From contig RFLL01000164.1 in NCBI GenBank assembly GCA_003693905.1, forward strand, positions 1-17,313: a stretch of DNA of 17,313 nucleotides, in the 5' to 3' direction. A program made the translations under genes and the position numbers. The notes under the pieces were generated by a model that worked only from the letters and a program-made list of their open reading frames with translations, made no database searches and had not been told where the DNA came from. This stretch comes from Alphaproteobacteria bacterium (GTDB taxonomy: Bacteria; Pseudomonadota; Alphaproteobacteria; Kiloniellales; J153). Shown here in pieces: positions 6,795 through 13,767 of this stretch (position 1 is the stretch's first letter; the number at the start of each line of letters is the position of its first letter).

Positions 6795-7817
6795 ATGAGT
6801 GCACAAGAACTTCACGGATCGGCTCGCGGGACGATGGGGCGCGGTCTGGTTGCGCTCGGTCTCGGCGCGGCAGCGGTCGCGGTCATGCAGGCGAGCTTCA
6901 ACGACTACCTTCTGACGCTGGCCAGCATCATTCTGATCAACGTCATGCTGACCACGTCGCTGTCGCTGACCAACGGACTGACGGGGCTGTTTTCGCTTGG
7001 TCATCCCGCGTTCATGACGATCGGCGGCTACGTAGCGGCGATTCTCACCTATCCGGCCCGGCGCAAGGGGTTCATGATGCCCGAGCTGCCCGAGGCTCTG
7101 GCCGTGCAGCAGTGGGACCTGCTGCCGTCGCTGCTGGTCGGCGGGACGGCGGCGGCGCTGATTGCGGTGCTGGTCGGCTTTCCGGTGCTGCGCCTGCGCG
7201 GGCACTATCTGGCGGTCGCAACGCTCGGCTTGATCATCATCGTCAAGGTCCTGGTCAACAACATGGACGGCTATACCCGCGGCGGTCTCGGCCTCAACGG
7301 GCTGCCGCAGCTCACCAACCTGTGGTGGGTGTTCGGATGGACGGCACTGAGCATCATCGTGTGCTGGCGGATCAAGCATTCCTCGCTCGGCCGGACCATG
7401 ATGGCGTTGCGCGAGAATTACATGGCGGCCCAGTGCATGGGGGTCTCCGCGCTCGGTATCAGCCTGATCGCCTTCGTAACCGGCGCCTTCTTCGCCGGTG
7501 TGGCCGGAGGGCTGATGGCCCATCTCATTACGGTGATCACGCCGGGGACGTATTCGGTCGTGCTGGCCTTCAATCTGGTCGTCATGATCGTCGTCGGCGG
7601 CAACGGCAGTCTGACCGGGGCCATCGTGGCGACGGTGATCCTCAGCATTGCTTCCGAAGCCTTGCGTCCGGTCGAGGAGGCGCTGGAGCTGTATGGCCTG
7701 AGCCAGGTGATTCTGGCGCTGTGCCTGATCCTGATGCTGATCTATCGTCCGGGTGGTCTGTTCGGCAGCGCCGAGCCGGCGCTGGTGCGGCGCTGGTTCA
7801 CGCGCCGGTCTCCATGA
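6795..7817 (+). CDS. livM: Branched-chain amino-acid type ABC permease (LivM-like)
   Basis: This is the partner permease, 340 residues and strongly hydrophobic. Family landmarks are LTNGLTGLFSLGHPAFMTIGGYVAAIL (about 55-80), LRLRGHYLAVATLGL (around 130-145), the cytoplasmic loop SSLGRTMMALRENYMAAQCMG (about 195-215) and VVGGNGSLTGAIVATVIL near the end, followed by YRPGGLFG. It lies between livH and cysteine hydrolase B on the same strand with short gaps, so it belongs to the same operon. The periplasmic binding protein that completes the importer is not adjacent; the best candidate is the gene at 10977-12125. Confidence 0.92.
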   Translation: MSAQELHGSARGTMGRGLVALGLGAAAVAVMQASFNDYLLTLASIILINVMLTTSLSLTNGLTGLFSLGHPAFMTIGGYVAAILTYPARRKGFMMPELPEALAVQQWDLLPSLLVGGTAAALIAVLVGFPVLRLRGHYLAVATLGLIIIVKVLVNNMDGYTRGGLGLNGLPQLTNLWWVFGWTALSIIVCWRIKHSSLGRTMMALRENYMAAQCMGVSALGISLIAFVTGAFFAGVAGGLMAHLITVITPGTYSVVLAFNLVVMIVVGGNGSLTGAIVATVILSIASEALRPVEEALELYGLSQVILALCLILMLIYRPGGLFGSAEPALVRRWFTRRSP

Positions 7818-7851
7818 ATCGGCAGGGCGGCATGTCGGGAGGGGACGTTCG

Positions 7852-8499
7852 ATGTCCGAGCATCAAAACGAACTGAGTCGCGATCGCCCGATCGACCCCA
7901 CGCGCACGGCGCTTCTTGTCATCGATGTGCAGAACTGGGTCATGGACGAGGCGAACCGCCATCCACGCCCCGAATTCTACGCTGCCGCCCGGGCCCGCGT
8001 CATTCCCAACCTGCGTCGTCTGCTCGATGCGGCGCGCGGCGCCGGTCTCGAAGTCGTCTTCACGGTGATGGAGAACTACACCCGCGACGGGCGCGATCGC
8101 AGCCTCGACTACAAGCTGTGCAACTTCTTCATCGCCAAGGGGTCGTGGGATGCCCGGGTAATCGACGAGGTAGCCCCGGGCGACGACGAGATGGTGATTC
8201 CCAAGACGTCGTCCAGCCTGTTCAATTCGACCAACTTCGAATACCTGATGCGCAACATCGGCATCGACACCATCATCACGACCGGTTTTCTGACCGATCA
8301 GTGCGTCGACCACACGATCCGCGACGGTGCCGACCGTGGCTTCTACATGGTCTGCGTGCGCGATGCCTGCATGACCGATACGTGGCAGCGCCACGAGGCG
8401 GCCCTGAGTGCGTTCAAGGGCTATTGCCGCATGATGACGACCGACGAGATGTGCGCCGCTCTGGCCGCGGTGCCGGGACGCGACGAATCCGGCTCGTAA
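7852..8499 (+). CDS. Cysteine hydrolase of the isochorismatase/RutB type (copy B)
   Basis: This 215-residue enzyme is the paralogue of the hydrolase at 2562-3266. The Asp-Lys-Cys triad is Asp25 in LLVIDVQN, Lys118 in MVIPKTSS and Cys151 in FLTDQCVDHTIRD. It shares TRDGRDRSLDYK, the GSWDARVID block and the C-terminal GYCR segment with copy A, but differs around the nucleophile and lacks the N-terminal extension. A strong GGAGG (7838-7842) precedes the ATG at 7852, 34 bases after livM, so it is co-expressed with the transporter and probably acts directly on the imported compound. Likely chemistry is hydrolysis of an amide or ureido bond; the substrate is unknown. The gene ends one base before the convergent GS-like gene. 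Confidence 0.9.
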   Translation: MSEHQNELSRDRPIDPTRTALLVIDVQNWVMDEANRHPRPEFYAAARARVIPNLRRLLDAARGAGLEVVFTVMENYTRDGRDRSLDYKLCNFFIAKGSWDARVIDEVAPGDDEMVIPKTSSSLFNSTNFEYLMRNIGIDTIITTGFLTDQCVDHTIRDGADRGFYMVCVRDACMTDTWQRHEAALSAFKGYCRMMTTDEMCAALAAVPGRDESGS

Positions 8500-8500
8500 G

Positions 8501-9817
8501 TCAGTACACGAGGCGGTAGCGGGCGCACTGTTCTTCGGTCGGGAGTGCGCTCAGATTTTCGTCCTCGAAGCGCTTGTGACGCAGATAGACGTCGTGAAGG
8601 GTGGGGCCCATCCAATCCTTGAACGCCTCGCTTGCAGCTAGATTGTCGAGCGCGGCCCCCAGCGACTGCGGCAGACGCATCAGTCCCCGGGCGTCGAGCT
8701 CCGCCTGCGACCAGGTGCTGGGGTCGCCTTCGCTCGGCGTTGGTGTCGGCAGGCCGCGGCGCAGGCCGTCGAGCCCGGCCCAGATCAGGGCGCCGAGCAC
8801 GAGATAGGGGCTGGCGGCGGCATCGGCGGCGCGGAACTCGAAATGATACTGCCGCGCGACGTCGACCCCGGCGGTCTCGAACACCGGGCAGATGCGTACC
8901 GCGGCCTCGCGGTCGCGCACGCCAAGGTTGTTGTAGGCGGCGCTCCAGCGATGCGGCACTAGACGCAGGTACGAAATCGTGCTGGCGGCGGTAAGAGCCG
9001 CCAGTGACGGCAGGTGCTCTAGGATTCCGGCCAGAAACGATCCGGCGGTGACGGAAAGTCCGTGTGCGCGATCGGGATCGTGGTTGACCGGCTGTCTGCT
9101 GTCGGCGGCCAGCAGGCTGAAGTGCACGTGGACGCCGTTACCCACGGCATCGGGGCGCAGGATCGGCGTGAAACTGGCCCGGGCCCCGGCACGTGCCGCC
9201 GCCGCGCGGGCCATTTCGCGCAGAATGACGGCCTCGTCCGCGGCGCGCAGACCGATCGCCGGTTCGATCGTCACCTCGTACTGGCAGGGACCGTATTCCG
9301 GCATGAAGGTATCGGGGCCGAGCCCGGCGCGTTCCAGGGCGTACATGAAGGTCTGCGCGAATGTGCCCTGACGCCGGTAGGCGTCGAGCCCGTAGGCCGA
9401 GTTCGGCCGCTCCTCGACGCCGTCGAAATGGAACTCGTGCTCGAACGCGGCCTTTACGGTAAGACCGGTTTCGTGCCGCAGCGCATCCAGGCCGCGGCGC
9501 ACGAAGTCGCGCAGGCAGCATTCCCACGGCCGTCCGTCGAGATGGCGGATGTCGCCGAGAACGAAATGCTCCGGTGCCGTGTCGTCCTGGAAATCGACGC
9601 GGACGTGAGCATCGAGATCGGGCACCAGAACCAGGTCCCCGAACGGCCCCCAAGGGCTGGGCGCGATCGGGCCGTGGCCGGTGATCATGATGTTCGTCGG
9701 CGTCCAGCCCACCCCTCTGTGCCGCCGTTCATGCAGCAGGCGCGCCGGAAAGCCCTTGCCGCGGACCTGGCCGGCGATATCGCTGCAGCAGATCATGACG
9801 AGTTCTTCCCTGGGCAT
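8501..9817 (-). CDS. Glutamine synthetase family ligase (GlnT/PuuA-like, probable gamma-glutamyl amide synthetase)
   Basis: This 438-residue GS-fold enzyme has an N-terminal beta-grasp part with CSDIAGQVRGKGFP (11-24). Catalytic-domain blocks are AFEHEFHF (124-131, metal-binding Glu126 and Glu128), PEYGPCQYEVTIEP (173-186), GNGVHVHFSL (226-235), PHRWSAAYNNLGVRDREAAVRIC (288-310) and YHFEFRAADAAASPYLVLGA (324-343). It therefore keeps the ATP- and metal-binding machinery but diverges from ordinary GlnA, in the manner of enzymes that join glutamate to an amine (gamma-glutamylputrescine or methylamide synthetases). AAGGAG sits 7 bases before the ATG. It lies 42 bases downstream of rpiR on the same strand. 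The amine acceptor is unknown; a plain glutamine synthetase role is less likely given the setting. Confidence 0.87.
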   Translation of the reverse strand: MPREELVMICCSDIAGQVRGKGFPARLLHERRHRGVGWTPTNIMITGHGPIAPSPWGPFGDLVLVPDLDAHVRVDFQDDTAPEHFVLGDIRHLDGRPWECCLRDFVRRGLDALRHETGLTVKAAFEHEFHFDGVEERPNSAYGLDAYRRQGTFAQTFMYALERAGLGPDTFMPEYGPCQYEVTIEPAIGLRAADEAVILREMARAAAARAGARASFTPILRPDAVGNGVHVHFSLLAADSRQPVNHDPDRAHGLSVTAGSFLAGILEHLPSLAALTAASTISYLRLVPHRWSAAYNNLGVRDREAAVRICPVFETAGVDVARQYHFEFRAADAAASPYLVLGALIWAGLDGLRRGLPTPTPSEGDPSTWSQAELDARGLMRLPQSLGAALDNLAASEAFKDWMGPTLHDVYLRHKRFEDENLSALPTEEQCARYRLVY

Positions 9818-9859
9818 CGCCGGACTCCTTCTCGCTCTCTTCCATGCGTGCGGTGTCGT

Positions 9860-10765
9860 TCAATCGCCGTCGGTGCCGTTGCGCGGCGGCATCAACGGTG
9901 CCCGCAGTGCATCGAGGCGGGCCAGACGTTCACGCGCCTTGTCGTCCAGACATACGGCAAGCGCGCCTTGCAGGGCCTCGACCAGAACCATGCCGACAGC
10001 CATCGAATCGAAGATTGATTCGGAGGTAACCGGAAATGATAGAACATGATCCGCCACCTTGGCGATATCGGAATGCCACGGGTCGGTGAAAAGAACGATG
10101 GTGGCCCCGTGCGCGGCCGCCATGCGCGAAAATTCGATGACGTCGGACTGATAGCGGCGCGTATCGAAAACCAGAAGCACGGTGTTGCGGCGCACGTCGA
10201 GAAGATAGTTGGCCCAGGTTTGCGTCTGTCCTTCGACATAGGTGACGCGCGGGCGCAGGGTCTTCAGAAAATCGGCGAAATAGCGCCCAACCTTGGAAGT
10301 GTAGCGCCCGCCGAGAACAAGGATCTCGCGCCGGTCGTCGCACAGCAGTTCGACCACGCGGTTGAATTCGTGCTCGGGCAGGGCGTCGACGAGAGCCCGG
10401 ATGTTGGCGATCACGCCGTCGGCATAGGTGCGCAGAAACGACCCCTGGTCGCCCCGGCGCGTCGCATTGCCGCGTTCGAGGCGCAGCAGCGGCGATTGCA
10501 GCGTGGTTTCCAACTGCGCCCGCAGGGCGGCCTGGAATTCGGCATAGACCGGGAAGCCGAGCTTGTTGACGAAGCGCAGGACTGTCGCCGTGCTGACCCC
10601 CGCCTTGTGGGCGAACACCGAGACCGTTTCCAGTCCGGCGAGGGGAAAATTGGCGAGAAGAATCTGCGCCACCCGGCGTTCACGTGTGGTCAGACGATCC
10701 ATCATCGCATGGATCCGGTCCAGCACCGTATCGCCGGGCGTCAATTCGCGCCCCATTTCATTCAT
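9860..10765 (-). CDS. RpiR/MurR-family transcriptional regulator (HTH plus SIS domain)
   Basis: This is a 301-residue regulator. The N-terminal HTH_6 domain spans about 10-85: LTTRERRVAQILLANFPLAG, then VSVFAHKAGVSTATVLRFVNKLGF with the recognition helix. A SIS (sugar isomerase) domain from about 145 to 275 contains ILVLGGRYTSKVGRYFADFL and TVLLVFDTRRYQSDVIEFS. In this family the SIS domain usually binds a phosphosugar or another small metabolite that changes DNA binding. It is divergent from the binding-protein gene and upstream of the GS-like gene, suggesting it controls both and perhaps the liv operon. GGAG 9 bases upstream supports the ATG at 10765; an upstream in-frame ATG at 10813 falls within the promoter and is rejected. 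The effector is unknown. Confidence 0.92.
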   Translation of the reverse strand: MNEMGRELTPGDTVLDRIHAMMDRLTTRERRVAQILLANFPLAGLETVSVFAHKAGVSTATVLRFVNKLGFPVYAEFQAALRAQLETTLQSPLLRLERGNATRRGDQGSFLRTYADGVIANIRALVDALPEHEFNRVVELLCDDRREILVLGGRYTSKVGRYFADFLKTLRPRVTYVEGQTQTWANYLLDVRRNTVLLVFDTRRYQSDVIEFSRMAAAHGATIVLFTDPWHSDIAKVADHVLSFPVTSESIFDSMAVGMVLVEALQGALAVCLDDKARERLARLDALRAPLMPPRNGTDGD

Positions 10766-10796
10766 CGCCTGTTGCTCCGGGATGTGCCGCAAATGA

Positions 10797-10842
10797 TGTA
10801 CACGATGATACAAAATAGGCGCTACTGGTCAATATTGTACAA
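10797..10842. promoter_or_regulatory. Candidate RpiR operator between divergent promoters
   Basis: TGTA (10797-10800), 8 bases, TACA (10809-10812) form an inverted pair overlapping the rpiR -10 box. An 8-base palindrome TTGTACAA (10835-10842) lies between the two -35 boxes. TACAAAAT (10809-10816) and ATATTGTA (10832-10839) also form an imperfect inverted repeat (7 of 8 bases) with a 15-base spacer. TGTA/TACA pairs of this kind are known from RpiR-family operators such as those of HexR. Which pair is bound is not decided by sequence. Confidence 0.5.
10805..10832 (-). promoter_or_regulatory. Likely sigma-70 promoter of the rpiR-GS unit
   Basis: Read on the minus strand, -35 TTGACC (10832-10827), a 16-base spacer and -10 TATCAT (10810-10805) lie about 40 bases before the rpiR ATG. 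The -10 box overlaps the TGTA-N8-TACA repeat, consistent with autoregulation. Confidence 0.6.
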
Positions 10843-10847
10843 AGTCG

Positions 10848-10877
10848 TTGACATTGCACAGGCTTGACCTGTTTACT
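10848..10877 (+). promoter_or_regulatory. Likely sigma-70 promoter of the periplasmic binding-protein gene
   Basis: A perfect -35 TTGACA (10848-10853) is followed after 18 bases by TTTACT (10872-10877), a fair -10. Transcription would begin near 10884 and give a leader of about 93 bases. TTGTA ends 8 bases before the -35, the same spacing as at the liv promoter. Confidence 0.55.
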
Positions 10878-10900
10878 TCCGTCCAAAGGAAACGTGACGC

Positions 10901-10940
10901 CGGCCGCGCCGGGCAGGCTCTGGAGCCCACGGCCGCGCCG
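10901..10940 (+). repeat. 11-base direct repeats flanking a small hairpin in the binding-protein leader
   Basis: CGGCCGCGCCG occurs at 10901-10911 and again at 10930-10940. Between them GGCTC (10916-10920) and GAGCC (10923-10927) can pair, probably opening to a 4-base stem and 4-base loop. All of this lies within the predicted untranslated leader, before the GGGAGG at 10965-10970. It may affect message folding, or be GC-rich chance. Confidence 0.4.
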
Positions 10941-10976
10941 ACGCGAAGAGGCATTGCAACCAAAGGGAGGACAGCC

Positions 10977-12125
10977 ATGTACAGGACGCTTGCGCGCGTC
11001 GTGACCGGCGTTGCCGCCGCCGGCCTCGTCGCCTTTGCGGCTCAGGCGGCGGAGCCGATCAAGATCGGGGCGCTATACAATCTGACCGGCGGTCTGTCGT
11101 CGCTCGACGGGCCGTCGCTCAACGGGGCCAAGCTGGCGGTCAAGCAGGTCAACGAAGCAGGCGGTTTGCTCGGCCGCAAGATCGAGATCATCGCCTATGA
11201 CACCAAGACCGACCAGCAGGAAACCGCCAAGGCGGCGCAGCGCATCCTGACCCAGGGTATCGTCGCCGGCATCGGCCAGTCCGACACCACGTTCGTCATG
11301 GCCGCGGCGCCGTTGTTCCAAGAAAAGAAGATCCCCTTCGTCACCTCGGGTGCCACCCATCCGATGCTGCCGCAGTGGGTTGGTGACTACATGTTCATGA
11401 CCCCGTTCGGCGACGACGATCAATCGTTCGCGATTGCCGATTTCACCTATGACAAGCTGGGTGCGCGGCGCGTGGTGGTGTGGACCGACAATTCCATGGA
11501 TTTCACCAAGGCGTTGTCGAAATTCTTCATCCAGCGCTTCGAGGAACGCGGCGGCAAGGTCGTCCTTCGCGACATCTTCATGATGGGCGATACCGATTTC
11601 TCGGCCCAGATTGCACGCCTCCAGGCGGTCAGTCCGCCTCCCGATGCGGTCTTCATTTCGGCCATTCCGACCGAGGCCGGCCTGTCGGTGAAGCAGATCC
11701 GCGAACAGGGGCTGGAGTTGCCGATCGTCTCTGGCGATGGCTTCGATACCGAGCTGGTGGCGCAGACGCCGGGGCCGAAGCTGGCCAACAATGTCTATTT
11801 TTCGACCCACACCTACCGCGCCGATGATCGTCCCGAGGTCAAGGCGTTCATCGCCGCCTACAAGGCGGAATACGGCAAGGATCCCGAGAATGCGTTTGCG
11901 CCGCTCGGTTACGACGCCATGATGCTGGTGGCCGATGCGATCCGCCGCGCCGGGTCGGCCGAACCGGACAAGATCCGCGATGCACTGGCCCAGACCCGCG
12001 GCTTCAAGGCGGTGACGGGAGAAATCTCGTATACGCGCAAGAGCATGGTGCCGCCCAAGCCGGTGTCGATCATTTCGGTTCACGGCGGCAAATACAAGGT
12101 CGAGGAGATCTGGCGCCCGCAATAA
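10977..12125 (+). CDS. Periplasmic substrate-binding protein of a HAAT (LivK-like) ABC importer
   Basis: This is a 382-residue precursor of a type I periplasmic binding protein (Peripla_BP_6). A signal peptide (residues 1 to about 24, cleavage after AQA) is followed by AEPIKIGALYNLTGGLSSLDG, the usual first strand and ligand-loop region. NGAKLAVKQVNEAGGLLGRKIEI follows, then ligand-cleft stretches SDTTFVMAAAPLFQ and FVTSGATHP, and the C-lobe segment PLGYDAMMLVADAIRRAG. No lipobox Cys is seen. GGGAGG six bases before the ATG fixes the start. It stands alone on its strand, divergent from rpiR, and is the natural partner of the livGFHM genes, which have no binding protein of their own. The ligand is probably an amide or amino-acid-like compound, by context only. 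Confidence 0.92.
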   Translation: MYRTLARVVTGVAAAGLVAFAAQAAEPIKIGALYNLTGGLSSLDGPSLNGAKLAVKQVNEAGGLLGRKIEIIAYDTKTDQQETAKAAQRILTQGIVAGIGQSDTTFVMAAAPLFQEKKIPFVTSGATHPMLPQWVGDYMFMTPFGDDDQSFAIADFTYDKLGARRVVVWTDNSMDFTKALSKFFIQRFEERGGKVVLRDIFMMGDTDFSAQIARLQAVSPPPDAVFISAIPTEAGLSVKQIREQGLELPIVSGDGFDTELVAQTPGPKLANNVYFSTHTYRADDRPEVKAFIAAYKAEYGKDPENAFAPLGYDAMMLVADAIRRAGSAEPDKIRDALAQTRGFKAVTGEISYTRKSMVPPKPVSIISVHGGKYKVEEIWRPQ

Positions 12126-12189
12126 CCGTTGCGGACGATTTTCCGCGTTTGCTCCTGTCGCACCACCTGACGCCCCTTCAGACTTTCTT

Positions 12190-12222
12190 CCCCCGGTCAT
12201 CTCCTCGGCCGGGGGTTTTTTT
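12190..12222 (+). terminator. Intrinsic terminator after the binding-protein gene
   Basis: CCCCCGG (12190-12196) pairs with CCGGGGG (12209-12215). A G-U and a C-G pair can extend the stem to 9 pairs around an 8-base loop, and seven Ts follow (12216-12222). It works for the plus strand only; the minus-strand reading has no T-run after the stem. Confidence 0.9.
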
Positions 12223-12263
12223 ATGTCCGGAAACGGGGCCGGGTGGCCGGCCGTCTCGAAGGC

Positions 12264-13751
12264 TCAGTCGAGGTCAAGGGGGTAGATCGGTCGCCGTACC
12301 TTGCGGAACGGCAGCGCCTTGAAATTCGCCGAAGTCAGCCCGGCACCCGAATCGACAACCAGGCTCGCGCGGGCGATGGGGCCGAAGGCGGCACGGAAGT
12401 GATGCGCCGATTTGACGCCCAGAACCGCACGCGAGGCTGGGTCGATGCCGGCGTGGCGGAAGAACTGCTGATCGTAGACCTGAAACCGGCCGCTGGCGAT
12501 CACGGTGTCGATGCCGCCGACGCGCAGCACCGCGCTCGGTCCCATGTCGATGTGTACGCCCTTGGCCATCGGCCCATCGAAGGTGAGACGCCCGTCGGTC
12601 AGACGTTGCACCGTGCCGCACACCTCGAGCGGGGCGCCGAAGGCGGGATCCATCTTGCCGCCGAGGGCAAGCGAAACCTCCGCCCCCTCCCCGGCGCGGT
12701 GGCAGATCGCCGCCGCTTCGGGATCGTACATGGTCGCGAAGGCGGCATTTTCGATGCCGGCGGCGATCAGCCCACCGAGCAGACGGGGCGAGTCGCCGTA
12801 GCCGCCGCCGCCGGGATTGTCGGCATAGTCGGCCAGGACGACTGGCCCCGGTCCCGGTGCCACCGTGGCCAGGCGCGCCAGCGCCGTTTCCACATCCAGA
12901 GTTTCGATCGATTTGCGATGGCGGGTCTGCCAGATCTCGTCGATCAGGGTTTGGGCGATGTCGGCGGCGCGCGCGGCGGCCTCTTCGCCGTCGGCGACGA
13001 CGACCACCGACGGTCCGGCGTCGGCAATATCGGCCCAGGGGAACCCGGCATTGATGCTGATCGACAGAATACCGGGCTCCGCCTCGAACGCCGCGGCGCG
13101 TGCCAGCATCTCGGTCATCGGGCCGGGGGCGGTGGTGCGACCGTGGTCGACGGCATCGAGCATCGCCCCGCGTCGCACCGTGACGCGCGGGCGCACTGCC
13201 CCGTCAAGCTGCCGGGCCAGAAGATCGGCGGCCCGGGTCCCGGTTTCGTACATGTCGGTGTGCGGATAGGTGCGGTACGAGACGATGATATCCGCCAGAT
13301 CGGCCATCTTGTCGGTGACGTTGGCGTGCAGATCCAGGGTAACCGCGATCGGCAGGGTGCGGCCGAAGCGGGCGCGAATCGCTTCCAGCAGGGCGCCTTC
13401 TCCGTCGTCGGCGTGTTCGGCCACCATGGCACCGTGAAGCTGCAACAGCATGGCCGAAACGGCCTCCGACTGAGCGGCGGCGATGATCTCGTCGGTGAGC
13501 GTTTCGAAGGCCTCGCGGGTGACGGGGCCCGATGGTGTCGCATCGCCGGCCGGGCCGTAGACCGGCGTCCACCCGTGACGTTCGCAGGCGTCGATGAAGG
13601 CGGCGATTTCGGTCCGGGTGTCGCGGTAGGCACCGGGTACCTCCGCACCGCGATGCAAGGCCCGGGCGCGGTAGGCGGCAAGATCGGTCGGCAGCTTCGA
13701 GAAGGTGTTGGTTTCGTGCTTGAACCCGGCAATGAGAACGCGCCTGGTCAT
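12264..13751 (-). CDS. M81 family metallopeptidase (MlrC/microcystinase C-like)
   Basis: This 495-residue protein has the full length of the M81 family, named for MlrC, which cleaves linearised microcystin products. Most members are uncharacterised and sit beside peptide transporters. The N-terminal hallmark AGFKHETNTFS is at 8-18. LQLHGAMVAEH (104-113), TLDLHANVTDKM (138-149) and YRTYPHTDMYETG (159-171) supply likely zinc ligands Asp140, His142 and His164. YADNPGGGGYGDSP and the C-terminal DSGAGLTSANFKALPF region are also typical. It is the last gene of the minus-strand operon; AAGGAG overlapping the amidase stop provides its ribosome site. Context suggests cleavage of unusual peptides or amides after import. 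There is no reason to assume that microcystin is the substrate. Confidence 0.9.
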   Translation of the reverse strand: MTRRVLIAGFKHETNTFSKLPTDLAAYRARALHRGAEVPGAYRDTRTEIAAFIDACERHGWTPVYGPAGDATPSGPVTREAFETLTDEIIAAAQSEAVSAMLLQLHGAMVAEHADDGEGALLEAIRARFGRTLPIAVTLDLHANVTDKMADLADIIVSYRTYPHTDMYETGTRAADLLARQLDGAVRPRVTVRRGAMLDAVDHGRTTAPGPMTEMLARAAAFEAEPGILSISINAGFPWADIADAGPSVVVVADGEEAAARAADIAQTLIDEIWQTRHRKSIETLDVETALARLATVAPGPGPVVLADYADNPGGGGYGDSPRLLGGLIAAGIENAAFATMYDPEAAAICHRAGEGAEVSLALGGKMDPAFGAPLEVCGTVQRLTDGRLTFDGPMAKGVHIDMGPSAVLRVGGIDTVIASGRFQVYDQQFFRHAGIDPASRAVLGVKSAHHFRAAFGPIARASLVVDSGAGLTSANFKALPFRKVRRPIYPLDLD

Positions 13752-13767
13752 GGGATCATGCTTCTCC

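Noticed and set aside
5883..7523. 546-residue open frame on the minus strand opposite livH/livM
   Set aside because: Its translation is rich in His, Gln, Asp and Arg without any domain pattern, and it is fully antisense to two clear permease genes. It is a high-GC shadow.
12126..12263. Bidirectional terminator for the converging operons
   Set aside because: The hairpin is followed by Ts only on the plus strand; nothing similar ends the minus-strand operon after the M81 stop at 12264.
12264..13751. Microcystin degradation cluster
   Set aside because: M81 proteins are widespread, and no mlrA, mlrB or mlrD homologue is seen in the window.
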